From Cryptomeria japonica (Eukaryota > Streptophyta > Pinopsida > Cupressales > Cupressaceae), in contig NC_081414.1 of assembly GCF_030272615.1 (NCBI RefSeq), positions 914,509,648-914,573,647 on the forward strand: DNA of 64,000 nucleotides, given 5' to 3'. The translations under genes and the position numbers were made by a program. Positions within the stretch are counted from its first letter, which is position 1, and each line of letters starts with the position of its first letter. Of the stretch, positions 1 to 11,120 are shown one piece after another. The notes under the pieces were generated by a model. It saw only the letters and a list, made by a program, of their open reading frames with translations, was not told the origin of the DNA and did not search any database.

Positions 1-13
1 ATTATGACATTAC

Positions 14-760
14 ATGCTAACTCATAAGACTAAGTTGGTTGCAAGGATCGATCTGTTGAAATACCTTCTCAATAAGCCAACACTTACTGGGCGACTAGCC
101 AAATGGGTGATGCTCCTAAGTGAATTCGACATCGAGTATGTGGATAGAAAAGCAATAAAAGGACAAGCTATCACAGATCAGCTAGCGGATGCTCCCATGA
201 TAGATGATGTTCCTCTAATTTCAAAATTTCCAGATGAATCCATTTTAACAGTGTCACATGCAAAACCATGGCAATTATACTTTGACGGCTCATACACATA
301 GCATGGGGCAGGAGCTGGCATCCTCTTTATAACTCCTCAAGGGGATTCTATACCAAAATCATATCGATTATCATTTCCTTACACTAATAACATAGCGGAA
401 TATGAGGCATTAACAACTGGATTACGGATTGCAGTTCAGTGGAAGATCCAAGAACTTCGTGTTTTTGGGGACTCTCAACTAGTAATTTGTCAAGCAACTG
501 ATGATTACCAAACAAAGGATGAGAAATTAATGCCTTACAAAAAAATGGTGGATAACCTGAAACAACATTTCACAAAGATAGACTTTGAGCAGATACCAAG
601 AGAGCAGAATCAAGCCACAGATGCCATGGCTACAATTGCTTCACTGATCGATCTACCTCCGAATGAGACCCGCTATGAGTTCTTGGTGGATAACCTTTTG
701 GTTCCCTCATATGAAATCACTCCTACTAAGATGATGTGTCATTGGTCCTGAGTCCCAGTT
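14..760 (+). pseudogene. Gypsy A RNase H region (dual RNase H of Tat elements)
   Basis: The first part, with LTGRLAKWVMLLSEFDIEY, is the end of the usual gypsy RNase H, which follows reverse transcriptase. From about 268 comes a second RNase H recognised by LYFDGSYT, then GAGAGILF, NNIAEYEAL, FGDSQLVICQ, and AMATIASLID at its end. These are the metal-binding Asp/Glu/Asp positions of the archaeal-type RNase H that Tat elements gained. In the family it removes RNA from the RNA-DNA hybrid during reverse transcription. The region is broken. The same segment lies in Gypsy B at about 52,500-53,200. Confidence 0.8.
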
Positions 761-899
761 ATATGGTTCCATTTTCACATACCTTTGTGACAATACCCTA
801 CCTCCTAATCTATCCAATAACCAACGTCGCACTTTCATTCGTCAATCTTCTCGGTACATCATTTTAGCCGATATCTTATACCGTCGAGGTCTAGATGGC

Positions 900-1970
900 A
901 CTCTTCTTAGATGTTTAAAAAGCGACGAAGCTCAAATTGCGTTACGTGAAGTACATGAAGGGATATGTGGTCCACATTCCAGTGGTCCTACCTTAGCCAA
1001 GAAACTCATCAGGACTGGATATTACTAGCCCAATATGGAAAAAGACTCATATCAGTTTGTCAAGAAATGTAAGAAGTGTCAACTTCATGGAGACCTCATC
1101 CATGCACCAACACAAGAACTTCAACCGATTGCAACTCCTTGGCCTTTTTGTCAGTGGGGACTCGATCTCATAGGCAAGATTCACCCTCCTTCTTCCAACA
1201 GTCATAAATTCATTATCACTGCCACAGAGTATTTCACAAAATGGATCGAAGTCATGCCTCTCATGCAAGTCACTAGAAAATAGATTGCTACATTCATTCT
1301 CAACTATATCATTTGTCGATACGGTATTCCTGTTTCCATTATCACCGATAATGGGCGTCCCTTCAAAAATCAGGATGTTCGTGAACTCTGTGATCGCTTC
1401 CATATTTCCCATCGTTTCTCCACACCATATTACCCCCAAGGTAACGGTCAAGCTAAGGCATCTAATAAAACAATCCTTAAAATCTTAAAAAAGATAGTCG
1501 ACGACACTGGCCATAATTGGCATATCCAACTTAATCCCACACTTTGGGCCTACCGCACAAGTGTCCGCACACCTACAAGAGCTACACCCTATTCACTTAT
1601 CTACGGTGTTGAAGCCATCTTACCTATTGAGGTTGAGCTACCCTTTTTACGAGTCTCTTTGCAAAACATTATCAATGATGAAGACTATAGGGTCTCTCGC
1701 TTACAAGAACTTGAACTATTGGATGAATGAAGACAAACTGCTTTTAATCATCTCAAGGCTTATCAACAACGAATGAGTCGCAGCTACAATCACAAAGTCA
1801 AGCCTCGCACATTTGAGTTAGGTGATTTGGTTCTCAGAGAAAACCCAAAAAATCAGTAAGACAGATAGAAGAAGGGCAAGTTTGAACCAAACTGACTTGG
1901 TCCTTACATCATTACAGCAGCATATGGATCTGGTGCATATCAGCTCTCAACCACAGAGGGTGAACCTTTA
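900..1970 (+). pseudogene. Gypsy A integrase region
   Basis: The HHCC zinc-binding head is visible as EVHEGICGPHSSG followed by KKCKKCQLHG. The catalytic core follows, with QWGLDLIGKIH for the first Asp and IITDNGRPF for the second, then the glutamate region after YYPQGNGQ. A C-terminal chromatin- or DNA-binding part near 1,790-1,960 carries FELGDLVL-like and YIITAAYGSGAYQLST-like stretches. Family role: insertion of element DNA into the host chromosome. Broken fossil. The order RT, RNase H, integrase is the Ty3/gypsy order. Confidence 0.8.
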
Positions 1971-3690
1971 GAGGATCCTATCAACAACATGCACCTTCAA
2001 AGGTTTTACACATAGCTCTTCGGAATATCCTAATTCAAAAATACAAAAAAAAATCATAAAACAAAAAATCGTTACTTGGTGAAAACCTGGCAAACAAGCG
2101 CCTTGTGACACAAAAAACATTGAAAAATCAAAAAAAGTAAAGAAAAACATTTCGTCCAATGGTGAAAACCACTTTGGTGGCGCCCTGGGCAAGTACCATG
2201 GTGAAAACTGGGTCACCAGCGCCATGCGTAGAGACACTGCTCCTCCCTCCTTCAGGATTCATTTTCATCCTTTCACTTTGCACACACTCACATCCTATCC
2301 ATTCATAATAAACTTACCCATTCCCATCATGGCTTGTTATTGATCTACCCAAGATTGGTTAGCCATTCATAATAAACCTCCCTTTTTACCCCTTCCCATC
2401 CATAATAAATCAGCTCTTATCTGTGGCTAAGGCAAATCCTACGTCTAGTGATGGGTGTGGAACTAAGATCATCACATATTATGAGGAGTTCAGTTTCTTC
2501 CAGCTTCCTTCAGTCTATACGTGCACAATCCACAATAAAGCAACATCTGCATCGCAAATCCGCAATAAAGTTTCATCTTCTCCACAATAAAGTATCAGTT
2601 TTATGGATTCAGTCAGTTTCAGATGAGACATAGCAGCAACAATGGGCTTCTACAAATCAAATCTTTTAGCAGACTTAGACAACATTATGGTTCAATGTTA
2701 TCTATCCTTTTTGTGAAAGTAAACATTGTGACCACAATCAAATAGACTTATACAAGTGACAAGAGACACTAAACTTGAGGACTACAGTGAATGTTGGTGT
2801 TGAGTCTTGGTTTTCTTTTGATTTTTATCTTTTGGTGACATGTCTTTTAGCTTTTCCGGGATGTCTTTGACTAGAAAGGCGAGGATGGGGTATCGTCACC
2901 TATTTTTCTTTGTTGTCTGTGGATTGTCTCTTAGTAGTGCTATGACTTGTCCAAGGATATGAGGACACTGTGAGTCTAGTATGAACTGGGGCATTCCTTG
3001 TTTGTGACTGTCTTATCTCCATGCAAACGGGTACAATGACTTTCTAGGTTGAACATATGCCTCGATTGTCATAACCTACTTGCCATAATAAAGCTCAATG
3101 ATGATAATGCACAAGAAGCTCTTTCACTTTCATATCTTCTATCTTTCATCCCCCTTTCTTGATTGACTTTCATCGTCCTTCTTGAGTCCATGTAGCCCGC
3201 TATCACATGACTGAGTATAATGACACACCAAAAAAATATCTGCATTTCATGTAGTTACACCTGCATTACCACATATAAGCATTTCATACATACATATAGA
3301 TATCACAATTGCATCACATCCTACACACAACACATGTTAGCACATTTTATATTCTCATCATGTAACTAGTCATTTGCATTATCATATTCATCTGCATTCC
3401 ATACATTCACAATGGCATTGGCATAATATTTAAAACATAAAAGAACAAAAATATTGCATTTCATCATGTACATATTTGCATCCATCTCCTAACTATCACA
3501 TAAAACATACATCATTAAACATCTCATCACATAGGTACACATGCATATAGCTCCCGCAAAGATGAATCATCTCATATATATATATATAAAGTGTCATGAT
3601 ACAATGATGTCAAAATCATATGGCTACAATCACCCACAGGTGTCTACATCATCATACAAAAATGGTACAATACTGATACATAGGGAGCCC
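1971..3690. other. Gypsy A post-integrase spacer, no coding sequence seen
   Basis: It carries GTGAAAACC-type repeated phrases (about 2,075-2,215), AATAAA-rich DNA and a short TA run near 3,572-3,590. The same spacer is in Gypsy B at about 54,590-57,410. The single-copy stretch near 2,665-2,783 is the counterpart of the 115 bp that flank solo LTR E on both sides in Gypsy B. Confidence 0.6.
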
Positions 3691-3697
3691 TCTATGG

Positions 3698-5460
3698 CTA
3701 TGATGAACTCCCTCCCTCGGAGCCGCCTGGCCTCGACGAAATCTGAGCCCTGGAAGGACCTGACTCAGGATCATCTCTCATGTCCCCTCTATCTGGTGGT
3801 GGTGGAGGACCCATAACCACACCACTAGATGCCTGTCTCCTCTGGCTCCCTCCCGTAGCTGTCGCTATCCATGATGGTCTGTGGAAGCTCCTTGCTTGCT
3901 GCTCTGGTGGCACTGCCCTATAATAGAGATCCCGCCAGTAAGCGATCTCCTCCCCTGCCCGCATGACATAGGCATATCCAGCCCCTATGTCCTCTGCCGC
4001 CTGCCTCCTAGCCCTCAGTGCTGTCTCAGCCTCAGTGTAGCACTGTATAGCCTGATCTCGCTCCCGCTCAGTATCTCTGAGCTGCCTCCTGAGTCTATCC
4101 CTCTCCCTCTCCAAGTCCTGAATCTCATCTGCCTGTCCCTGGTAGATCTCCCTCAACTCAACTAGCTCATCCTCCTCCGCCTCAGCCCCCTGTACCTCTA
4201 CCTGTGGCTCCCCCTGTATGGATGCCTGTGCCTATGCCTGTCCCTGTGCCGGTACCTGTACCTGCCTCTATCCCCGTCCCTGTCCCTGTACTTGTCTAGG
4301 ACTCTGTGTTGCTAGCACCTGTACTGGCAACCCACCGCGACCCCTCACCACCCAAACCAGTCTCTCCTCTCCACCCTCCCTCCGTGGAACCACTCTCCTC
4401 TCTCCTACCACACCTCGCCTCCTTCATCGACCTCTACCCCCACCATCTCTGTCATCATCGTCATCTCCTCTGCCATCCCCATCTATCAGCTCTTCGGGGT
4501 CTGTCAGTCATGGGAAGGGATGCTCAACCCAATATGCAGTGTACTCTGCATCCATCCTTGCATCCTCGATCTCTGGCCACATATCCCATGGCAAGGGAAC
4601 CATCTCCACCAACTGCATCACGACCTGATCATATGACAGTAGTGGCCCAAAATGTGCCTGGTCACGCACTGTCTGCGCATACATACCTGAACCCCGTGGC
4701 ATCCGCTAAATCCTGCCAAACTATCTACCCACTTTGTCCACTAGCTGCCTCTCCAATACATATGGCGTCCACCTAATCAAATATCTGCTCCGGAAGGTGT
4801 ATGGTAACTCCACTGCATCATCCTCCCACTGCTCGCACCCAAGGTATGGCCTCCATATCACCATGTCGATCTCATCCAAGACTCGACGCCAGTACTCCAA
4901 TCTGCCAATCCGTGGCTGCGATGTAATCATGTCGTACAAATGCACAAAGCTGCATCCATGCCCCCTACCCCTAAAGTGTATAGGTCGTGTCACTGGCAGA
5001 TGCTTGTACGCCCACACTTGTAGCAATGTAACCCCGCAGCCCAATCCTATGGATCCATGATATATAAACTGATGCAGCTCATAATACAAGTGTGCCAGCA
5101 CACACGGTCCCCAGGCATATCTGGTGTGTTGTGTAACCAGTGTCTCCAAGGTGCTCCCCCAGCCTACAGCCAAACCTGGTGTCGCCCTATCGGGACACAG
5201 GAACCCACTGATCACTCCCCCTAGCACTGCTGGCAACGCTAATCCTGTAGCTATCATGGTGTCCCAAGCCACATGTCCTACCCTCATCTCCAGTCCTGGG
5301 TCCTGGAACACTCGTCTCAGGGCATCCTTATCTCCATCTCAATCGTAAGGAATCAAATCCTCATCGATCGGTATCCGTAGAATCCTGTACACATCCTCCA
5401 AGGTGACTGTCATCTCACCCATCGGCAAATGGAACGTGCATGTCTCCGAGTGTCATCTCT
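3698..5460 (-). pseudogene. Gypsy A antisense frame with plant mobile domain (PMD)
   Basis: Read against the direction of pol. GEMTVTLEDVYRIL (about 5,378-5,420) is the PMD signature. It is followed by RVGHVAWDTMIA, GVISGFLCPD, VGWGSTLETLV, WGPCVLAHLYYELH, LLQVWAYKHLPV and PRIGRLEYWRRV. These belong to the plant mobile domain (aminotransferase-like) family found in host genes and in several transposon groups. Downstream, a Pro/Asp/Gly-rich stretch and a charged coiled coil (LERERDRLRRQLRDTERER, about 4,050-4,120) end the frame. Antisense extra frames between integrase and the 3' LTR are known in Tat elements. Their function is not settled. Broken fossil, repeated in Gypsy B. Confidence 0.75.
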
Positions 5461-5628
5461 CAGCTAGCGCAGTCAGCAAACCCATGTTCGCTCGAAACTC
5501 AGGCACATACAAAATATGGCGTAGACCCATACAGTCTCTGTGTCGATGGGAATCCCTCCCGTGACTCTAACATAGGCAAATACTCCTGCAGTCAAGCAAA
5601 TCAATCATGTCAGTTATAGTGACACTCA

Positions 5629-5930
5629 ATGTTCATCACAAAGTGTTGCTTCTATCCTAGTGGTACTCCCTGTTCATCACAAAGTACTACGTCTAGTGAC
5701 ACTCACTGTTCATCGCAAAGTGTTGCTTCTATTCTAGTGACACTCATTGTTCATCACAAAGTGTTGCTATTTATCCTAGTGGTACTCCCTATTCATCACA
5801 AAGTACTACGTGTTTTCGCACTCGCTGTTCATTACAAAGTGTTGCTATTTATCCTAGTGGTACTCCCTGTTCATCACAAAGTACTATGTGTTTTCGCACT
5901 CACTGTTCATCACAAAGTGCCTCGACCTAT
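5629..5930. repeat. Minisatellite, alternating about 36- and 41-42-bp units
   Basis: The phrase TTCATCACAAAGT (with small variants) recurs eight times. The spacings are about 41, 36, 41, 42, 36, 42 and 36 bp, so the higher-order unit is about 78 bp. It lies between the start of the antisense PMD frame and the LTR of Gypsy A. Gypsy B has a more irregular version at about 59,320-59,620. Confidence 0.75.
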
Positions 5931-6610
5931 CCTAAATCTTCCCTAGAGGACCTGCTTGAGTGAATCCTCTCAGCAGCTTATCCAATTGACAGCATATGTT
6001 CATCACAGAACTGCCGATTTGACCTTGAAGACACAAACGCACATTTATGACATAAACATGCTTACATATTGCACAGACGTGCCTGACACAAACACAGACG
6101 TGCCTAAGCATTTTTTGACCTTGTTTGACATATTCTAAAATGCATTTATTGCACTACCTAAGATGCATTAATGAAAACAATTAATGTGACAAAGTACAAG
6201 GAGGTTTTGCGGTACTTACCGGCTCTCCTGCATCTGCTGGCCTCTGAAATCAGCGAACGCGATCGAATCTATGAACCAAAGCCATCGCTGCTGACTGTTG
6301 TTGCTCTATTCCCTCTCTGCACTCTGATCTCTTGGATGTGTGGATGACAATGAGGATGTTTTCTCCTCGTGGTCTATCTTATAGACTGCCCTAGCCCTAG
6401 CCCGAGTCAGTCTTCTTTATCCCGTGACTCTGTCACTCTATCCTATCCGATCAGTGCTTTCTAACATTTCTTTCTTATCGAGAGATTGTCTGTGATCTTT
6501 CTAGACATTTTCATCCAATCTCTCGAGGAGGCATATCATTCCCATCTTGGGGCAACTTTGTATCAATTTATTTTATCTTCTTTGAAACAACGCGACAAGC
6601 TACATTGTCT

Positions 6611-6625
6611 CAAAGAGGGGCAAAA
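6611..6625 (+). other. Polypurine tract of Gypsy A
   Basis: CAAAGAGGGGCAAAA sits directly before the TG that opens the 3' LTR. It is the plus-strand DNA primer site in this family. The same tract precedes the LTR of Gypsy B (about 60,490-60,504). Confidence 0.75.
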
Positions 6626-7411
6626 TGTAGACATCTACAATTGTTATGTCTAATTAAATAAATATTTTTATTTATTTAATTATCTTAAGCCTAATTCTTC
6701 TATTAATTAAATAAGTCTTTATTTATTTAATTAATTAATTTATCCTCTTCTAGCCTTATTTCTCATTTAAATAAATACCTTTATTTATTTAAATTACCCT
6801 TTTCTTAAATTAAATAAATATCTTATTTATTTAATTGATCCCACTTCTTCTATTAATTAAATGAATCTTTATTTATTTAATTAATTCATTAACCTTTTTT
6901 ACCTATGACACATGTCATTTATCTCTTAATTCATACACTACCTACCCCTTTCATTATTTTATTATTTCCTTTACCTACCCTCTAATCATAGCCGACCTCC
7001 TTTTACACCTCTCAATCTTATCCCTCCATTTTTTATGGTTTCTTCTATAAATGGAGATACTTCCTTCATTATCAACCCTAATCAACCTAACTAATTACCC
7101 GACTACTTGACTACACTACTCTTTTCATATGCGATCCTACTTGCAACCACATTCCGTTCTTTGTTGAGCTCTTGTGCACACATAAAATCTGAGAGCAAAT
7201 ATATCAAGAAAGATCAATGGAGATAGGAAGAATGGAGATTCAAACCCTATTGGACATGTGATGGTATAATCTTTGTGATTTCATTTGATTTGCATTGTCT
7301 TAGGTAATCCTCATATGTTATGGTGGATCTTTGTTGTTGTTAGGCTAGGGTTTTTGTGGTTGAATCTATTTAGTCTTCCAACATTGTTATTGTTGTTATC
7401 CATTTTCACCA
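6626..7411 (+). repeat. 3' LTR of Gypsy A (786 bp)
   Basis: It starts TGTAGACATCTAC right after the polypurine tract and ends ATTTTCACCA, so it has TG...CA ends. The LTR of Gypsy B (60,505-61,270) matches it from end to end. Beyond 7,411 the sequence is LINE-C. A TTCTATAAAT-like stretch near 7,043-7,052 may be the TATA region (inference). The 5' LTR is outside the window, so age cannot be read from an LTR pair. Confidence 0.8.
6651..6892. repeat. Array of five AT-rich hairpins in the LTR
   Basis: Five successive inverted repeats of the form TTAAATAAATA / TATTTATTTAA, each about 30-37 bp and about 20 bp apart. All five are also in the LTR of Gypsy B (60,530-60,768), although the spacers between them differ. 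Confidence 0.7.
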
Positions 7412-8814
7412 TATACAAAACCATCTGGTCCTGGGGATTTATCCGGATTCATGGCAAAGATAACACTCTTAACTTCTTCTAAGGAAAAGGGAGACATCAA
7501 CATCTTATTGTCTTCCAAAGATACTAAAGGAGGAATATTAGATATAATATCATTGCTGAGATTTCCATTTTTTGAAGATAATAATGACTTTAAAAACCTA
7601 ACTGCCTCTGAAGCAATGTCCTCTGGCTCTGTTAATAAATTCTCATTCTGACACTGAATACAAGATATCCTATTCTTACATCTTTTAATCTTAGTTGAAG
7701 AATGAAAAAAGTTTCTGTTCCTGTCACCATCTAAAAGCCATAGCTCTCTAGATATTTGTCTCCAATAGATTTCCTCTCTAGCTAACACCTCCTCAAGCTG
7801 TAATTTTAGTGACTTCAATTCATCAAAAACTTGTGGCACCATACCATGTTGAAGCACATGAGTATTAAAACACTCAATCATATCTTGAATCCTTTGTTTC
7901 TCCTGAAAAATGTTCTTAAAATGCGAGATATTCCATTCCCTAATATTCAATTTCAAATAACTTAACTTCTTAGCAATCTGAAACATATGGGACCCAGAAC
8001 AAAAAGGAGCAGAATTCCACCATTTAATAAGCAGAGGCAAAAAGGAAGAATCCCTAAACCACATGGGCTCAAATTTAAATGAAGACTTAAAAGAAGCCCT
8101 ATCCTCAATAACTAAAAGAGAAATTGGAAAATGATCAGATCCTGAGACCAGTAGAATAAAGGAAAAGAATTCAAAATCTGAATCAATCCAATTCTCAGAT
8201 AACAAAAACTGATCTAATCTCTTAGCAATCTAAGAAAAAACCCTTCTCATGTTTGTCCATGTGAAAACCCCATTCCGAGAATTACAATAAAAAAGGCTCA
8301 TATCAAAAATGAAATCCCCAAAGTCATCCATAATCCTTTTATTAGCGAAAACACCTCCTCTTTTCTCATCTAAATCAGTGATAGCATTAAAATCACCCCT
8401 GAAGATAATAAAGGAACCATGTTTTAAGGGAGAAGAAATCCTCTTTAATTCACCCCATAACTTACTCTTCCCTTGAATTCTTGACGGAGCATAAATGTTA
8501 AAAAGCCAGAATTTAACCTTCGAAATCTTGCTTATAACTAAATCCATCGTCCAATTTGTAGCAGATGCCACTAACTGTACCTCACTATTATAATTATTCC
8601 AAAGCAATGCCAAACCTCCTTAAGCACCACAAGCCAGAGAAGAAAGAAAATTCCACCTTCTCCAAGATGAAAAAACCAAATCAGCAGACTCCTTTGACAA
8701 CTTTGTTTCTTGCAACATAAAAATATCACACTTAATTAAGTCCATTTGGGACTTAATTAAGCATCTCTTGTTAGGTGCATTTAAGCCCCTAACATTCCAA
8801 GAAATAATTATCAT
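7412..8814 (-). pseudogene. LINE-C ORF2, endonuclease and start of reverse transcriptase
   Basis: It starts MIIISWNVRGLNAPNKR. Endonuclease landmarks in order are SWNVRGL (catalytic Asn), MLQETKLS (Glu), NIYAPSR, FRGDFNAITD (Asp/Asn) and SGSDHFPISL (Asp/His). The linker RQISRELWLLDGDRNRNFFH leads to NPDKSPGPDGF at the head of reverse transcriptase. The reading frame is continuous over about 1.4 kb except for two in-frame stops, one after SSLACGA (about 8,620) and one after TNMRRVFS (about 8,230). In the family, the endonuclease nicks target DNA to prime reverse transcription. The 3' part is cut off by the Gypsy A insertion. Confidence 0.8.
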
Positions 8815-11071
8815 TGTCCTCGAGGGGAGGCCGAAGCTCCCCTCTCCCCATTAATTAGAGAATTTTTGCTTTCCCCAAAGCAACCTTGCAAATTATGTTT
8901 CACAGCCCCTGATCTTGTCACAGGTGGACTAGTCACGAATCTTTTACTCCTCTTTCTTTTTACACTTACAGGAGTTAGGCATGTTTTCTTAGGCCTACCA
9001 AGAGAGACTGAATGCCTCCCTTGCCCACCAGCAGCAAAAAGGGACAAAGTCTTTTGAATTCCAGCATCAATTTCCATTTGAGTCTTAAGATTATTTGGAA
9101 GCCTACCTCTCCTAGGAGAAACCACCGATGGTGAAAAAACCGGAGTTGTTTGGACAATTGATAAACTCTTGCATGACTTTGGAGAAGCCAGGATAAATGG
9201 ATTATCTTCAAAACCCAACTCTGTTGTAGCCAAAACTACAAAAAGATTAGCAGATGTAGAAATTGGAAGGGTCGAGATTATACCCCCCAAATCATTCTCA
9301 ATTGAACAAACAATTCTATCAGTAATACCCTCATCCATATGATGTGCATGATTGTTAAAAATATCATGTACTTGCTGAACCAGATTCTCATCTGGCATAA
9401 TAACAGGGACAACCTCTGACGGATTACTATTCCCTAAGGAAGATTCATTAGCCATATTAATTTCAACATTCAGAGGGGAATTATTAGACACCAAATTCTT
9501 AATTTCCTGAACTAAAGAAGCATCATTAGGAAAACCTATGGCAGGTACCTATTTAATAGTTTCCATATCAACCACTGCATTTTTATCTAAATTCACATTC
9601 TTTGAATAAACCAAAACCTCCTTTTGAGTTCATGAAGACAAATTGTCGTCCTTACCCTTTGTGTGATTATTTGGCATCTTAGGGCAATCTATCATCAATG
9701 GGTTATCTACTCCATTCATCAAGGGATTACCATCCACTATACACCCGTTATTAGAAAATGTCTTCAGTAAAGACGAAAGTGAGACCAAACCCGAAGTGTG
9801 ATCATTTATTTTCCCAGAACTACGATGCAATGGATTATTTTCAAGATTAATGTGACCTGTTTCTACCAATTTATGCGAAGAGGCATTTCCACATCCTTCA
9901 ATCGAAGATCCTGCCGACAAACTATCTTTATTAAGGGATTTAGGGACAGAGTCAACAACCTACTAGTTTTTCTTAAAATCCATAAGTAAAGGAGCATCCA
10001 AAAGTAAAGGAGACTTAAAAAGCTCTATATCTAATTTCTCAATTGACTGGTGCCAAATGCCATCATGAGACTTTATATTACAAGTACGAGGGAAAACTTT
10101 GTTAGGGTTAATAAGAACACGAATTTTTGCTAGAACCTCCCCCTCCACAAAGTCCATTTTAGATGTTAAAAAAGTTCCAATAGTATTTCCAATTTTCTCA
10201 AGAACATCTGGATCCATAAATTCAAAAGGAATTTTAGGTAAACCAAACCAGAAAGGAATAAGTTTTGAACTAGACCAAGAAGGAACAAAAAAAGTTTCCA
10301 AGCCGCAATTGAAATTAAATATTTTCCAAACCAATGATGTGAAGTTCTTAATACCTCATCTCTAAAAGAAGGAGAATCAAAGACAATAATAAAAGCATTC
10401 ACAGACAATAATTGAAAATAATGCATATCCCCCCATCTTTTCTGCAATTTATGATAAAGCTTTAACAAACTAATTTGATCACCCCAAATTTCCTCAGAAA
10501 TAGCATTCGTATGCTAACAATTCGCTTTCTTGTCAACATAGGAACCTAAAAGATCGATACAAGGGATAGGAGCCCAAACCTGCAATGAAGAAACATCAGG
10601 TAGAATAGGATCAGAAGGTATCTTACTTACCTTTTCTGGACTAGCTTCCTTGAGGTTCACATTTACCTTATTTCCCACCTACTGTGAAGAAACAGAAACC
10701 CTAGCTGCAGTCTCCTTATTTGCCAAGCCAACAACCCTAGCAAACGTTCGCTGATTGCCCAGATCCAAAGACCATTTCCTTGAAAAGCCCTTGAATTGCT
10801 TCTCAGAATTCCCATGATTCGCACCATTATTAAAATGCCCTTGAGTGAATCTTCTTCCATTGTTATTCTTCCTCCATGCCACACTACGTCTGTTCCCAAA
10901 GAAGCCTTGAAAGTATTTTGATGCTGGCTGAAAAACCTTGTTATTTTCGCTACGGTTTACCTGTATCACCATGTCCTTCCATCTGCCTTTTGTGTAGACC
11001 CATTGCGGAACATGAGGCGGGTCTTCCCAGCCCATATCCGCCCATGAACCCAAATGTCCTCTATCAACCAT
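8811..11071 (-). pseudogene. LINE-C ORF1, gag-like with DUF4283-type domain
   Basis: The domain is seen around 10,470-9,970: HHWFGKYLISIAAWKLF, then FWFGLPKIPFEFMDPD, EKIGNTIGTFL and LAKIRVLINPNK. This is the RNA-binding DUF4283 pattern typical of ORF1 of plant L1 LINEs. The N-terminal part (11,071-10,679) is rich in Trp, Arg, Asn and Gly. The frame changes near 10,330 and near 10,680, and in-frame stops lie near 9,960, 9,628 and 9,551. The last open part (9,494-8,811) ends SASPRGQ. Its TGA overlaps the ATG of ORF2 as ATGA. Confidence 0.65.
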
Positions 11072-11120
11072 GTCCGATCACTATATTATCCGATCACTAT
11101 ATTATGCTGATTTGATGTTA

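Larger units (their letters stand above)
1..7411 (+). mobile_element. Gypsy A: Tat-lineage Ty3/gypsy LTR retrotransposon, 3' part
   Basis: In order it holds the end of the reverse-transcriptase RNase H, a second RNase H, integrase, a long spacer, an antisense frame with a plant mobile domain, a polypurine tract and a 3' LTR. Two RNase H domains in tandem mark the Tat branch of plant Ty3/gypsy elements. The 5' half lies left of the window. It is a broken fossil with many lesions. Its right end interrupts LINE-C, so it is younger than that LINE. A second copy of the same family (Gypsy B) lies at about 46,170-61,270. The two are clearly diverged and are separate insertions. Confidence 0.85.
7412..11120 (-). 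mobile_element. LINE-C: plant L1-type LINE, interrupted by Gypsy A
   Basis: A minus-strand LINE with a gag-like ORF1 (DUF4283 type) followed by ORF2, which starts with an apurinic/apyrimidinic-like endonuclease. ORF2 stops at the beginning of reverse transcriptase (NPDKSPGPDGF), exactly where the LTR of Gypsy A begins. The rest of ORF2 is therefore expected left of the window, beyond Gypsy A. The 5' end of the LINE is not sharply visible right of 11,071. Its linker sequence differs clearly from that of LINE-B1/B2, so it is another family of the same clade. Confidence 0.8.

Noticed and set aside
1047-1451. Long minus-strand frame opposite the Gypsy A integrase (again at 53,547-54,014)
   Set aside because: Mirror of the integrase coding strand; its sequence has no independent domain.
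3571-3590. TA microsatellite
   Set aside because: Short, common kind of repeat with no evident role.
4218-4776. Plus-strand Pro/Cys/Leu-rich frames
   Set aside because: They are the reverse side of the Pro/Gly/Asp-rich part of the antisense PMD frame and have no support of their own.
5629-5930. Possible CRISPR-like array because of regular short repeats with spacers
   Set aside because: The spacers are themselves repeated, unit lengths alternate, and the locus is inside a plant retroelement.
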